Shown: positions 18,946 through 28,529, counted from the first letter of the stretch. The stretch is DNA of 41,340 nt from Sphingopyxis sp. (GCA_030145715.1 JAIXHQ010000026.1:1-41340), one strand, 5' to 3'. A program made the numbers and translations. The notes: generated by a model not told the origin, from the letters alone.

Positions 18946-19971
18946 ATTTCCAAGCGGACCACGATCGTCGACATCGCGCGCGTCGCCGGCGTGACGCCCA
19001 AGACCGTTTCGCGCGCGCTCAACGACGCCCCCCACGTCAGCGAGGCCGTGCGGCAGAAAGTCAAGGCGGCGGCTGAGGAGCTCGATTATCATCCCAATAT
19101 TGCCGCGCAGAGCCTGATCGCGCGCCGATCCTTTCTCATCGGGCTCACCTATGAACGCCCGAGCCCAAGTTACGTGGTCGAACTGCAAAACGGCGCACTC
19201 GGCCGCCTTGAGGATGGGCGTTACCGTCTCGTCGTCCTTCCCTTCAGCCATGTCGCCAGCCGACCCGAAGAATTGGGACGGCTCCTGCTGCGCGCCGGGC
19301 TCGATGGCATCCTGCTCGCCCCCCCGGCGTGCGACCAACCGGCGCTGCTCAACATGCTCGAACGGCAGAAACTGCCCTATGCCCGTATCACCCCGCACAG
19401 CGAACTCGATCGGGGCATCGTCGTCACGATGGACGAAACGGCGGCGGGACAGGCGGTCGCCGCCCATCTCCTGTCAATGGGACATCGGCTCATCGGCATC
19501 GTCCTCGGCGATCCGTCCCATGCCGCCAGCATGGGCCGCATGGAGGGTTATCGGCGCGCATTCAGTGAATTACAGGTCCCGATCGACGAGAGCCTGATCG
19601 TTACCGGCGACTTCACCTATGACGTCGGCTACCGCGTGGCACGAACGCTTTTGATCCGTTCGCCGCGCCCCACGGCGATACTCGCGCAGAATGACGATAT
19701 GGCGGTTGCCGCCATCGCGGCGGCGCGCGATCTGGGCCTTGCGGTTCCCCACGACCTTTCGGTGGCCGGGTTCGACAATTCAGAGGTTTCGCGAACCGCC
19801 TGGCCACAGCTTACGACCGTGAACCAGCCCGTGCGGCAAATGGCCTGGGACGCCGCGGATCGCCTGATCGCGGCGCTCGATGGAAAGAGCGATGGCACGG
19901 CGCCGCTTCGGCGCGATCATGCGCATGAATTGCTTATCCGTGCATCGACCGCGGCGCCCGGCGCGCCGTAG
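18946..19971 (+). CDS. LacI-family transcriptional regulator, apparent ATT start
   Basis: A 341-residue LacI/GalR regulator. The N-terminal helix-turn-helix reads TTIVDIARVAGVTPKTVSRALND, followed by the hinge helix (YHPNIAAQSL) and a periplasmic-binding-protein-like sugar domain ending in HELLIRAS. The frame is closed by TGA at 18931, and no ATG, GTG or TTG lies before the HTH; the first standard codon (GTG 18991) would delete half the recognition helix region. ATT at 18946 gives (M)SKRTTIVDIA, the normal family N-terminus, with GGGAGG five bases upstream. It probably represses the GH3/receptor operon through the two upstream sites and is relieved by a gluco-oligosaccharide; the ligand is inferred from neighbours. 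Confidence 0.88.
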   Translation: MSKRTTIVDIARVAGVTPKTVSRALNDAPHVSEAVRQKVKAAAEELDYHPNIAAQSLIARRSFLIGLTYERPSPSYVVELQNGALGRLEDGRYRLVVLPFSHVASRPEELGRLLLRAGLDGILLAPPACDQPALLNMLERQKLPYARITPHSELDRGIVVTMDETAAGQAVAAHLLSMGHRLIGIVLGDPSHAASMGRMEGYRRAFSELQVPIDESLIVTGDFTYDVGYRVARTLLIRSPRPTAILAQNDDMAVAAIAAARDLGLAVPHDLSVAGFDNSEVSRTAWPQLTTVNQPVRQMAWDAADRLIAALDGKSDGTAPLRRDHAHELLIRASTAAPGAP

Positions 19972-19978
19972 GCGGGGC

Positions 19979-21175
19979 TTATGGGGCCGGCAGCGGTGGA
20001 TCGGCGCGTTCGATCAGTTCGCGGGCTTGGGCTGCGAACCATTGCCCGGCCGGCGGCGCCTTCACGCCGCGCTCGGGATCGGCTGGTCCAGCCGTCCCGC
20101 GGTGACATTCGCCGTCGGATTCACCCGGCACCTTGATCCACAGAAGGGCATCGACATAGGGATTTCCGCTGTCCAGCGAGGGTAGTCGCCCCAGCCCCCG
20201 GCCGGGGGGATTGCACCAGACCTCGGCATCGCGATATTTGCCGGCTTGCGGCTTCCACGACCCCTGTCCATTGCGGCTCGTGTCGATCACCGCATGTTTT
20301 TGGCGCGCGGGATCACGCTTTAGCCGCCTTTGCGCGAACAGCCGATCATAGGCCGCATCGGTCGCGTGCCAGGTCGCCTGATCGTCAAAGGTCGCCGGGC
20401 TGTACTGGCTCGGACATGCGCGCGGATCGAGCCCGCGCGTGACCAGCGCGATACAATCGCTCACCCACCGGGCATAGGGAATGACGCGGTCATCGCTCTC
20501 GAAATTGGATACGTTAAGGAAAAAGCCGGACACTTTGGCGACGTCCGCCTTGACTAGGCGGCTGGCGATCTCTCCCGGTGCCAACCAACTGCTGCCCGTG
20601 CCGTCCAGATAGATGCTGACCTTGGGCAGCGCGGAGAGGATCGCTACCGCCCCGCGCAATTCCTCATACCGCCGTGCAGCCGCGCTTTCATCCTGGCCCG
20701 CCGGTCGGCAGCCCTCGACATCGCCGCCCAGCGTCCGGTGCCAGGGAATAACGCCCAGTCCGTCGGGCTCGAGAATGACGATGGCCGAGCGATCGCCTAT
20801 TCCGCGCGCGATTCCCCGAATCCAGTCAAGATAGGCCGCGCCATCGGCGGCACCGCCCGCCGAATAGAGGGCGCAATCGCGATAGGGGATATTATACGCC
20901 ACAAGAACAGGGAGCTGGCTTTCGGCAGACGCGCGATCGACAAGGTCGCGAGCCTTGGCCTCCACGACCTCCGGCGAACCATAGGCCAGCCACAACGCCG
21001 ACGGAATTTTCGACAGCCGAACGGCGTCATCCTTGGCGGCGCCCTCCAGCTTTTCGGCAGCCACGGCCGTCGTGCTGCGGACGTCGACGAATAGCGGCGG
21101 AGCTTTCGCCGACGCCATCGCGATGGAAGCGAAAAGAAGCGCGGGAAGCGTCGCTGCCGTCAACCAATGCTTCAT
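19979..21175 (-). CDS. Secreted GH6 cellulase (endoglucanase/cellobiohydrolase)
   Basis: A 398-residue glycoside hydrolase family 6 protein with a signal peptide (residues 1-23, MASA|KA). Signature 1 is VAYNIPYRDCALYSAGG with Asp 100; signature 2 is AIVILEPDGLG with catalytic acid Asp 138; IDTSRNGQG (Asp 298) and WIKVPGESDGEC complete the site. GH6 enzymes cut beta-1,4-glucan with inversion, releasing cellobiose or short oligomers. No cellulose-binding module is present. The ATG at 21175 has GGGAG eight bases upstream; the open frame upstream is not signal-like. Convergent with the LacI gene, with 7 bp between stops. Together with GH3 and the receptor it makes a short cellulose or beta-glucan degradation set. 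Confidence 0.92.
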   Translation of the reverse strand: MKHWLTAATLPALLFASIAMASAKAPPLFVDVRSTTAVAAEKLEGAAKDDAVRLSKIPSALWLAYGSPEVVEAKARDLVDRASAESQLPVLVAYNIPYRDCALYSAGGAADGAAYLDWIRGIARGIGDRSAIVILEPDGLGVIPWHRTLGGDVEGCRPAGQDESAAARRYEELRGAVAILSALPKVSIYLDGTGSSWLAPGEIASRLVKADVAKVSGFFLNVSNFESDDRVIPYARWVSDCIALVTRGLDPRACPSQYSPATFDDQATWHATDAAYDRLFAQRRLKRDPARQKHAVIDTSRNGQGSWKPQAGKYRDAEVWCNPPGRGLGRLPSLDSGNPYVDALLWIKVPGESDGECHRGTAGPADPERGVKAPPAGQWFAAQARELIERADPPLPAP

Positions 21176-21320
21176 TCTGTCCACTCCCGTCGCATGTTTC
21201 AGGTTCCGCCTCGTGCCCGGTCGCGCGCCGTTCGGCATTGCCGCAAACTCAACTGCTTCGCGCCATCATCTGCCTTTGCGGTTCCTGAAAGGAAACCCAA
21301 AAATGCCTTGGTGCTTTTGC

Positions 21321-22481
21321 CTAATCCGGATGACGCACCCTCCAGCTTGCAACACGATCGATCGCGTTGGCGCGGATATTCGCATAAAATAGTCCATAGT
21401 CGTTCCGGTGATAGCTGCCGTACAGCCAGCTTAGCGTATCGCGAAACGACGAGTCCCAGGCGACATCGACGTTGAGGAGCATGTCGCTGCACCGCGCCCC
21501 CGTCAGTCCCGTTTCCAGGGAAGCCAGCGTGGCCGCCCGGCGCGGATAGGGTGGCTCCGGAAACGGCAGACTGCCTTTATTCGACGCGGGATTCGCCACG
21601 CCGTTCCGTGTCCATGTCAACGGGTTGACGCAGATCGCCGGGGCCGTGCTCTTGATACGCCTGCCCTGCCACCAGAAATCGACGTCCTTCGTCAACATCG
21701 ATACTGCGGTGCGCCCGCTCTGGCTGGCGTTCCATGACAAGACGCAACCCGTCTGCCGTGCATCGTCGCACGTCGGCAGGCCGATCGACGCCAAGCTGGC
21801 GGGCGTATAAGCCCCAATGGTATATGCCGCGACCAAGCGGTCCTGAAGCGGTGTGCCGACGATCGCTTCCTGCAGCAACCTTACGGCATGTCCGGTTCCC
21901 TGGCTGTGCGATGCGATGATGAACGGCCGACCGCGATTATAACGCGCGATATAATAGCGAAAGGCCCGCGCCACGTCGGCATAGGCAAAAGCCACGGCAT
22001 CTCCATCGCGGAGCCCCGCAAGCGACGCTTGCCGATAATGCGGCGCATAGAGCCGGCAGCATCCGTTAAACGCCGACAATTGGGCCAGCAGCACCGGCGC
22101 ATTATAGGCCCCATCGACGTCATAGGGGGCATTCCACACATCATTCTTCAGATACATGGTCGGGTGAATGAAAAAGACGTCGGCAGGCGCCGTTTGCTCG
22201 TCGATCGACGTGAAGCCGGGCGGCGCCGACCGTTCAAGTCCATTCGTGCCTGGCAAGGCGAACCACGCCGCTCTTTTGGCATAGTCCGGCGCAGGTGGCG
22301 CCTGCGTTTGTGCAAAGGGCGTCGACGGCTCGCGCGTCGCTTCGATCAGGCTTTTGGTGATCGAACATTGCGATAACAGCGCCAATATCGCGATGACGGC
22401 GATCAGAATTTTCCAGCGCCGACGGATCCCTCCCGTCTTGCCGCGCAGCCGGTTGGGCGTTGGCGCGGCCGGCATTTTCAA
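21321..22481 (-). CDS. DUF3089 alpha/beta-hydrolase-like protein, membrane-anchored
   Basis: A 386-residue protein with a basic N-terminus and one hydrophobic helix at about 23-38. The hydrolase-like domain starts near residue 70: DVFFIHPTMYL, the Ser elbow IIASHSQGTGH (Ser 193), and CVLSWNASQ, all hallmarks of DUF3089. Members are presumed esterases or lipases; no substrate is established. The first start is a TTG overlapping the upstream TetR TGA (TTGA, 22478-22481); an ATG two codons on (22475) is equally plausible, with GAGGG serving either. Last gene of the receptor / MFS / ligase / TetR series, so likely an ester hydrolase acting in the same pathway. Confidence 0.85.
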   Translation of the reverse strand: MKMPAAPTPNRLRGKTGGIRRRWKILIAVIAILALLSQCSITKSLIEATREPSTPFAQTQAPPAPDYAKRAAWFALPGTNGLERSAPPGFTSIDEQTAPADVFFIHPTMYLKNDVWNAPYDVDGAYNAPVLLAQLSAFNGCCRLYAPHYRQASLAGLRDGDAVAFAYADVARAFRYYIARYNRGRPFIIASHSQGTGHAVRLLQEAIVGTPLQDRLVAAYTIGAYTPASLASIGLPTCDDARQTGCVLSWNASQSGRTAVSMLTKDVDFWWQGRRIKSTAPAICVNPLTWTRNGVANPASNKGSLPFPEPPYPRRAATLASLETGLTGARCSDMLLNVDVAWDSSFRDTLSWLYGSYHRNDYGLFYANIRANAIDRVASWRVRHPD

Positions 22482-23185
22482 TTGCCGCCCTCACGCACCG
22501 CGCGGCGCGCCTCGCAGGTCGCGATGAAACCGGCGGCCATAAAGCGGGCCATTCGTTCGCGAACCGCTTCGAAATCGTCCGACCGGCAAAGCCCGCCGGA
22601 CAGCTTGTCGATACGGCCGGTACGGCCAAGCGTGAGCATCAGACTCGCCGACACGAAATGATAGCCCCAGAAAATATCTTCCTCGGGGCAATCGGGCATC
22701 GCCTTTTTCAGAAGGGCGATCAGACGCAGCACGACCGCGTCGAAATGCGTGTCCATCAACTCGGCGCCCCATTCGGCGGTGTTGCTCATCTGTGCGCCGA
22801 GTTGCCCGTAGTGGCGCCAGCCTACCCCGCCCTCGCCGTGCGTTTGAAGATCGGTGTCGAGATAGGCATGCAACGCGCCTTCGACCGTCGGCTTGCCACC
22901 AACGGTCCGCTCATAGGCGTCCAGTGCCTCCATCCGCCGTTCGATCGTGACCGGCGCGCGCCGCGCGATCACCGCGTCGAACAACTCCTTCTTGTCCTTG
23001 AAATAATAATGGAGAAGCGACTGATGGACGCCAACCTGAGCCGCGACTTCCTTCAGCGTGACCCCGTAAAGACCGCGTTTCGAAAAAAGTTCTTCGGCGG
23101 CGTCATAGATTTGTTCCATCGTCGCCGCGCGCTGGTCGGCCTTTGTCGGCCGCCTCCGTGTCGTCTGCTTCACCGCCTTGGTCAT
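22478..23185 (-). CDS. TetR-family transcriptional regulator
   Basis: A 235-residue TetR regulator. The N-terminal HTH spans about residues 23-70 (EQIYDAAEELFSKRGLYGVTLKEVAAQVGVHQSLLHYYFKDKKELFDAV), and the helical ligand domain follows (GWRHYGQL, FWGYHFVSASLMLTLGRTGRID). That C-terminal pattern is seen in TetR proteins sited with lipid or aromatic acid catabolism genes. The ATG at 23185 has AAAGGGA at good distance; an upstream ATG at 23245 would overlap the ligase stop by 8 bp. It sits inside the operon it may control. The best operator candidate is the palindrome at the receptor promoter (28561-28578). Ligand, perhaps the acid or its CoA ester, is inferred. Confidence 0.88.
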   Translation of the reverse strand: MTKAVKQTTRRRPTKADQRAATMEQIYDAAEELFSKRGLYGVTLKEVAAQVGVHQSLLHYYFKDKKELFDAVIARRAPVTIERRMEALDAYERTVGGKPTVEGALHAYLDTDLQTHGEGGVGWRHYGQLGAQMSNTAEWGAELMDTHFDAVVLRLIALLKKAMPDCPEEDIFWGYHFVSASLMLTLGRTGRIDKLSGGLCRSDDFEAVRERMARFMAAGFIATCEARRAVREGGN

Positions 23186-23237
23186 TTCGTCCCTTTCGCC
23201 CGGCGTCGCCAACGCCCTTGGCCAGGCCGTCATTGGG

Positions 23238-24818
23238 TCAGCCATGGTCGGCTCGCAAGCGCATTTTGTCGATCTTGCCCGTCAAGGCCAGCGGCATCGC
23301 GGCAAGCCGGATGATCGCGTCGGGCAGCCACCAGTTCGCCACACGCCCGCGCAATGCGCCCAGCAAGCTCTCGTCGCTGATCTCCATCCCCGTGCGCGGT
23401 TCGACGATCAGCACCGGCCGCTCGCCCCATTTTTCGTGCGCCCGTCCGACGACGGCAACCAGGGCGACCTCTGGCAAGCTGCCCACGATCGCCTCGATTT
23501 CCGCAGGATTGATCCATTCCCCGCCCGATTTTATCAAATCCTTGGCGCGGCCGGTGATCGACAGATTTCCGTCTTTGTCAATCGTCGCAAGGTCCCCCGT
23601 ATCGAACCAGCCGTCTGGCCCCGTCGCCTTTTCGCCTTGGCCGAAATAACGTTCGACGACGCTTCCGCCCCTGACCCACAGCCGCCCCTCGCCGCTGCGC
23701 TGGTCGGACAGCGGCACGTCGCGCTCATCCATCAGCAACAGATCGACGCCCATTGGCGGGCGGCCTGACCGGGACGCAACGCGGGTTTTGGCCGTGGCCG
23801 GTGTCATCGCGCCCAGCGGCGACAATTCGGTCATCCCCCAACTGGTTTGCACGATGACGCCCAGCCGCTGTTCGAGCCGGTCCATCAGCGCCTGCGGCAC
23901 CGCCGAACCACCGAGCAGGAGCCGCTTGAGCGACGGCAATTCTCCGCCGACGGCGTCAAGATGATCGACCAGCCCAAGCCATACAGTCGCGACGCCCGCT
24001 GCCACCGTAACCCCCTCATCGGCGATCAGTTTCGCAAGACTGGCGCCGTCCTGATCGCGGCCCGGAAGCACCAGCTTTGCCCCCACCGCCGGCGCGGCAA
24101 AGGGAAAGCCCCAGCCGTTGGCGTGAAACATCGGCACGGCGACGAGCACCGAATCCTCGCAGGTGAGGCCCATGACGTCGGCCTGCAGCAGGTGCGTCGT
24201 ATGAAGATAGTTCGACCGGTGGGTATAGGTGACGCCCTTCGGATCGCCGGTGGTGCCAGAGGTAAAGCACAGCCCCGCTGGCGCGTTTTCGTCGAATGCG
24301 CCCCATCCCACCGCCACGCCATGCTCGGCGAGCAGATCGGCGAGGTGCCACAGCCGCGCCCCGGTGACGACCGGCACGACATCGCCTGCGGGCCCGTCGT
24401 CCATCAGCACCACATGCTCGATCGCCGGGCATTGAGCGACCAGGTCCTGAACGAGCGGAGCAAGTCCGCTGCTGACCGCAAGCACCCGGTTGCCCGCGCG
24501 GTGCATCATCCTTGCCAGATGATCGGCGGTCAGCCGCGGATTGAGCGTGTGGCACACCACGCCCACGCCCATCGCGCCGTACCAGCATTCCATATGCGCC
24601 TGCGTATTCCAGGCCAACGTCGCAAGATGGTCGCCTTCGCGCAGTCCGAGCGCGGCGAATGCGCCCGACAGCCGGTTGCTGCGCTCGCACAGCGACGCAT
24701 AATCGGTGCGCGCCGGGGCCGCTCCGGTGACCACCTGGCGTCGGCCGTGCCATTTCGCTGCATGGCTGATGAATTTGTCGAGAGTCAGCGCATAGGGTTG
24801 AGGATTACCGGAAATCAC
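23238..24818 (-). CDS. Acyl-CoA ligase (AMP-forming)
   Basis: A 526-residue adenylate-forming ligase. It has the P-loop-like TSGTTGDPKGVTYTHRS, the A5 motif TSWGMTELSPLG, A7 GWFDTGDLATIDKDG, the hinge A8 GRAKDLIKSGGEWINP, and the catalytic Lys in ALTGKIDKMRLR near the C-terminus. The overall pattern is of the AlkK-like medium/long-chain fatty acyl-CoA synthetases, but aryl acids cannot be excluded. It activates a carboxylate to its CoA thioester in the cytoplasm. Lies 77 bp after the MFS gene and just before the TetR gene on the same strand. Its place suggests that the pathway import product is an acid. Confidence 0.9.
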   Translation of the reverse strand: MISGNPQPYALTLDKFISHAAKWHGRRQVVTGAAPARTDYASLCERSNRLSGAFAALGLREGDHLATLAWNTQAHMECWYGAMGVGVVCHTLNPRLTADHLARMMHRAGNRVLAVSSGLAPLVQDLVAQCPAIEHVVLMDDGPAGDVVPVVTGARLWHLADLLAEHGVAVGWGAFDENAPAGLCFTSGTTGDPKGVTYTHRSNYLHTTHLLQADVMGLTCEDSVLVAVPMFHANGWGFPFAAPAVGAKLVLPGRDQDGASLAKLIADEGVTVAAGVATVWLGLVDHLDAVGGELPSLKRLLLGGSAVPQALMDRLEQRLGVIVQTSWGMTELSPLGAMTPATAKTRVASRSGRPPMGVDLLLMDERDVPLSDQRSGEGRLWVRGGSVVERYFGQGEKATGPDGWFDTGDLATIDKDGNLSITGRAKDLIKSGGEWINPAEIEAIVGSLPEVALVAVVGRAHEKWGERPVLIVEPRTGMEISDESLLGALRGRVANWWLPDAIIRLAAMPLALTGKIDKMRLRADHG

Positions 24819-24895
24819 GGGGCATTTCTCTTCATCTTGTGGTCGGTCGGTGCGTCCGCAACGAAGCGGACGCGGCGGAAAGCGGCGCGGCGGCC

Positions 24896-26230
24896 TTACA
24901 CCCCTTCAAGCGCAGCCTTTCGATGGTTGCGTTTCAGCACGCGCGCGAGCGACAGGTGCAGCGCGATCGCCACGAAATAAAATGGCACGAGGCTATAGAA
25001 AGCGAGCTGGAGCGAATTGTCCGGATGCTCCGGTTTCAACCACTCGCTCATGCCGCCAAGCCAGGTCGGACCAAGGCCCAGGCCGATCAGGTTCATGATC
25101 AGCAGCAGAACCGCTCCGGCCAATGTGCGCTGGCGCGCGGGCACCGCATTCTGCACCAGCGTCACCGCGGGGGTCAGATAGAAATAGTTGAGGAAAGTGG
25201 GCCCCAGCAGAAAGATCATCGCAATCGGCCACGCGGGGGTGTGAACGAAACCGATGAAGAATGGCACCGCAAGCAAAAGCGAGACGGCGGGGATCAGGCC
25301 ATAAGCTTCGGGGTGCCGCGCGGCATAGCGGTCGACAAGACGACCGGACAGGTAAATGCCGGCGCTGACTCCAACTCCCAGGACCAGCGCATACCAGACC
25401 GCGATTTCGTCGAGCGTCATCCCCTTTTCCCGCATCAGGAACAGGGTCGTAAAGCCGAGCGTCGCATAGGTGACAAACTGGGTCGCCCCGGCTGCGAGCG
25501 AGACAAGCGTCAGGTCGGAGCGCGAGAAGAACATCTTCATCGTCGTGGAGAAGGTGATGGGGGGGGTGGGGGCGGCCATGGCTCTTGCGATGTCAGTGGC
25601 TTTTGCGATGTCAGTCGCGCCGCGCCGGGGTTCGCGAATGAAGACCCAGACACCCGCGGCGGCGACCAGCCCGGCGGCCCCAAGCAACAGAAAAGCGAGG
25701 CGCCAGTCATAAGCCGCGGCGATCTTTGCCCCGAACGCGACGCCAAGCGCCTGCCCCAGCGGCGGACCAAGATTGAACAGTCCAAGCGCGAGGCCGCGCC
25801 GTTCGGGCGGAAAATAGTCGGAGATGATCGAATAGGATGGCGGCACGCCGCCCGCTTCGCCGATCCCCACCCCCATGCGCGCGGCGGCAAGCTGGACATA
25901 GGTCGTCGACATGCCGCAGGCGATCGTCGCGGCGCTCCACAGCGCGCAGGCGACGGACAGCACGCGTACGCGGTTCGTCCGGTCGGCCAGCCATGCGACG
26001 GGAATGCCAAGGATGCAATAGAACATCGCGAAATAGAGCCCGCCAAGCAGGCCCAGTTCCCCGTCCGAGATACCAAGTTCATCCTGAATCGGCGCGGCGA
26101 GAATCGACAGAAGCTGCCTGTCGAGAAAATTGAGGACATAGACGAAGCACAAGGCCGCCAGGACGAACCAGCTATATCGATCGACCTGTCGCGCCGCTGG
26201 AGGAGTTGACGAGGACGAAGTTGCCGACAT
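24896..26230 (-). CDS. MFS transporter (spinster-like)
   Basis: A 444-residue permease with twelve predicted helices. FLDRQLLSILAAPIQDELGISDGELGLLGG in helix 1-2 and ADRTNRVRVLS after helix 2 are typical of the spinster/hexuronate-like MFS group frequent beside sphingomonad TonB receptors. A low-complexity region in the central loop (ATDIAKATDIARAMAAPTPP) includes a short tandem duplication of ATDIA. The ATG at 26230 follows AGGGAAA; the longer frame (to 26281) lacks a ribosome site. It lies 66 bp after the receptor on the same strand and presumably carries the receptor's substrate across the inner membrane. Confidence 0.88.
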   Translation of the reverse strand: MSATSSSSTPPAARQVDRYSWFVLAALCFVYVLNFLDRQLLSILAAPIQDELGISDGELGLLGGLYFAMFYCILGIPVAWLADRTNRVRVLSVACALWSAATIACGMSTTYVQLAAARMGVGIGEAGGVPPSYSIISDYFPPERRGLALGLFNLGPPLGQALGVAFGAKIAAAYDWRLAFLLLGAAGLVAAAGVWVFIREPRRGATDIAKATDIARAMAAPTPPITFSTTMKMFFSRSDLTLVSLAAGATQFVTYATLGFTTLFLMREKGMTLDEIAVWYALVLGVGVSAGIYLSGRLVDRYAARHPEAYGLIPAVSLLLAVPFFIGFVHTPAWPIAMIFLLGPTFLNYFYLTPAVTLVQNAVPARQRTLAGAVLLLIMNLIGLGLGPTWLGGMSEWLKPEHPDNSLQLAFYSLVPFYFVAIALHLSLARVLKRNHRKAALEGV

Positions 26231-26296
26231 TGCGCGATATTTCCCTGAAAAAAAGGAGGCGGGCATGGCGGGACTGGCCATGCCCGCGAGGGAGGA

Positions 26297-28483
26297 TCAG
26301 AATTTGCGACTGACGCGAAGGCCATATTGGCGCGGCGCCCCCGCGAGCCGGCGGGCACCGTTGATCGCCGCGACATAATGCTGGTCGGTCAGGTTGCTGC
26401 CATAAGCGGCGATCGACCAGTCGCCGGTCGCGAAGGTCAATTGCGCATTCAGGATGTTGCGCGCCTCCAGCCGGTCGCCAAACAGCCGGTTCTGGAACAG
26501 GCTGCCCCAGCTTGCCGCGATATGCGCGAAATCGACGCGCGGGGTCAGCGTGGCCTTGTCGCCGAGCGGAATGGCATATTGCGCACCGGCGCTCAGCGTC
26601 AGCTTGGGGGCATAGGCCTGCTCGTTCCCCGTCAGGTTGAGGCAGCGGGCGGTCGCCGGACCGCTTACGGGATTGCAGACCGTGGCAGCCCCGCCCAGCC
26701 GGGGATCGGCCGCAAAGAAAGTGCCGAGCTTTGAATTGGAAACCGACCCCGCGACGTCGAGCGAAAGGCGGTCAAAACTGCCCTGCGCGGAAAATTCGAC
26801 GCCATAGAGCTTGGTCTTGCCGGGAACGTTGAAGATCGACGAGATGCTCGGCGAAACCGGATCGACGATGCTGACCTGAAAATTCTCGTAAATATTATAA
26901 TAGCCGCCAAACTGCGTCCGCAGACGCCCGTCGAAGAACGTCCCCTTCCACCCCGCCTCGAAATCGGTGACGTCCTCTGCATCGAATGCCAGCGGCGTCC
27001 GGCCCAGGATATTCGGGCCATTCAGACCACCTGCCTTGCTGCCGGTGGCGACAAAGGCATAAAGGAAATGGTTCGGATTGACCGTCCAGTTCAGCGCGAT
27101 CTTGCCATTGACCTTTTTGTTGACGGTCCGGTCGACCTGCGGGAGCCTCAATATGGGCGCGGGGATGCCGGTGAAATAGGCGCGCGCTTCGGCATCATTG
27201 GCCGAAGTCGAGCGCGACCAGCGCCCGCCGACGGTGATCTGCAACCCGTCGGCCAGTTCATAACCGACCTGACCAAAAGCCGCGAGTGCGGTCTTGGGAT
27301 TGGTGCCGACGATTTCGATGTCGAGCGCGGTCGGCGTATTCGGCGTTGCGTCCGAATAATAGCCGCCATTTTCCGGGATGAATATCTTGTCGTGCTGATA
27401 ATAGCCGCCCAGAAGCCAGGTAAAGGGCCCGGTGTCAGGCGAAATGATGTTGAATTCCTGGCTCCAGATTTCCTCGCTGATATTGTCGCGAAACGACAGC
27501 GCCGGAACGATCGTGGTGGTGCCGTCGGCGTCATAGGAAATCTGCGTCGTGCCGCGCTGAAAGCCGCTGATCGACCGCAACGTCAGGCCGCTGGCGAATT
27601 TATACTGCGCGTTCAGCACGATCCGGCCGAATTCGTCACGACCGCTAAGATAGCCATTGTTGGCAACCTTCAACGGGTCGCCGGTTTCGGTCGCCCGGCT
27701 GGCGGGCAAGCCGCCATATTCGATATTGTTGTAATCGCCCTTGACCAGGATACGCAGTTCGGGCGTCGGTTCCCACGCGACGCTGACCCGCGCGCTATAG
27801 TCGCGGCGGTTGCCGGGATTGCCCGTCCACGGACCCGACACGTCATAGAATGTATCGCGCCGTTCCATATTGCCGGCAAAGCGGATCGCGAGCGTGTCGC
27901 TGCCCGGAATATTGAGCGCGCCCTGCAGCTTCATATGGTCGAAATTGCCATATTGCGCGAGCGCATATCCTCCGACACGGTCGAAGGTCGGGTTCTGTTG
28001 GGTGATGAAGACCGCGCCGCCGGTCGCATTGCCGCCCGCGAAGGTGCCCTGCGGACCGCGCAGCACCTCGACGCTGGCGATGTCGTAATAAGGCTCGCTC
28101 TGGAAATAGCCGGGCAGGGTCGCGACGCCGTCGCGATAGGTGATGACGCCAACGCCGATCGCGCTGGTCTGTTCGGTCTTGCCGATCCCGCGAATGTTGA
28201 AGGCATTGCCCTGCCCCGTCGTATTGACGGTCAGCGAGGGTGAGGCAAATTGCAACGTCTCGACGCTGTTGACGCCCTTTCGCACCAGATCTTCGGCCGT
28301 CAGCACGGTTGCGGCGACGCTGCTGCGTTGCAGGCTGACATTGCGGCGTTCGGCGGTCACGACAATTTCATCATTCGCCGCGTCGGCGGCAACCTCATCG
28401 ACAGGCGCCGTCGCCGTCTGAGCAAAAGCCGACACGGGGCCCAGCAGGGCAACGGCCGACACGGAAAGCAACAGCTTCCTCAT
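26297..28483 (-). CDS. TonB-dependent outer-membrane receptor (ester/acid locus)
   Basis: A 728-residue TonB-dependent transporter. The signal peptide is cut after residue 21 (SAFA|QT). The box NDEIVVTAERRN is at 37-48, the plug contains VEVLRGPQGTFAGGNATGGAVFITQ, and the barrel ends with QYGLRVSRKF. It belongs to the 'iron complex / aromatic' receptor group of sphingomonads and differs clearly from the glucan receptor. The substrate is unknown; the following MFS and acyl-CoA ligase genes suggest a carboxylate or lipid-like ester. The ATG is 3 bp after an AGAAGATAG stretch. Promoter region carries a perfect 18-bp palindrome directly upstream of a TTGACA -35 element. Confidence 0.92.
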   Translation of the reverse strand: MRKLLLSVSAVALLGPVSAFAQTATAPVDEVAADAANDEIVVTAERRNVSLQRSSVAATVLTAEDLVRKGVNSVETLQFASPSLTVNTTGQGNAFNIRGIGKTEQTSAIGVGVITYRDGVATLPGYFQSEPYYDIASVEVLRGPQGTFAGGNATGGAVFITQQNPTFDRVGGYALAQYGNFDHMKLQGALNIPGSDTLAIRFAGNMERRDTFYDVSGPWTGNPGNRRDYSARVSVAWEPTPELRILVKGDYNNIEYGGLPASRATETGDPLKVANNGYLSGRDEFGRIVLNAQYKFASGLTLRSISGFQRGTTQISYDADGTTTIVPALSFRDNISEEIWSQEFNIISPDTGPFTWLLGGYYQHDKIFIPENGGYYSDATPNTPTALDIEIVGTNPKTALAAFGQVGYELADGLQITVGGRWSRSTSANDAEARAYFTGIPAPILRLPQVDRTVNKKVNGKIALNWTVNPNHFLYAFVATGSKAGGLNGPNILGRTPLAFDAEDVTDFEAGWKGTFFDGRLRTQFGGYYNIYENFQVSIVDPVSPSISSIFNVPGKTKLYGVEFSAQGSFDRLSLDVAGSVSNSKLGTFFAADPRLGGAATVCNPVSGPATARCLNLTGNEQAYAPKLTLSAGAQYAIPLGDKATLTPRVDFAHIAASWGSLFQNRLFGDRLEARNILNAQLTFATGDWSIAAYGSNLTDQHYVAAINGARRLAGAPRQYGLRVSRKF

Positions 28484-28529
28484 CTATCTTCTCCCAATGA
28501 CAAACGCTCTGCGGCGTTCTCGTGCAAAG

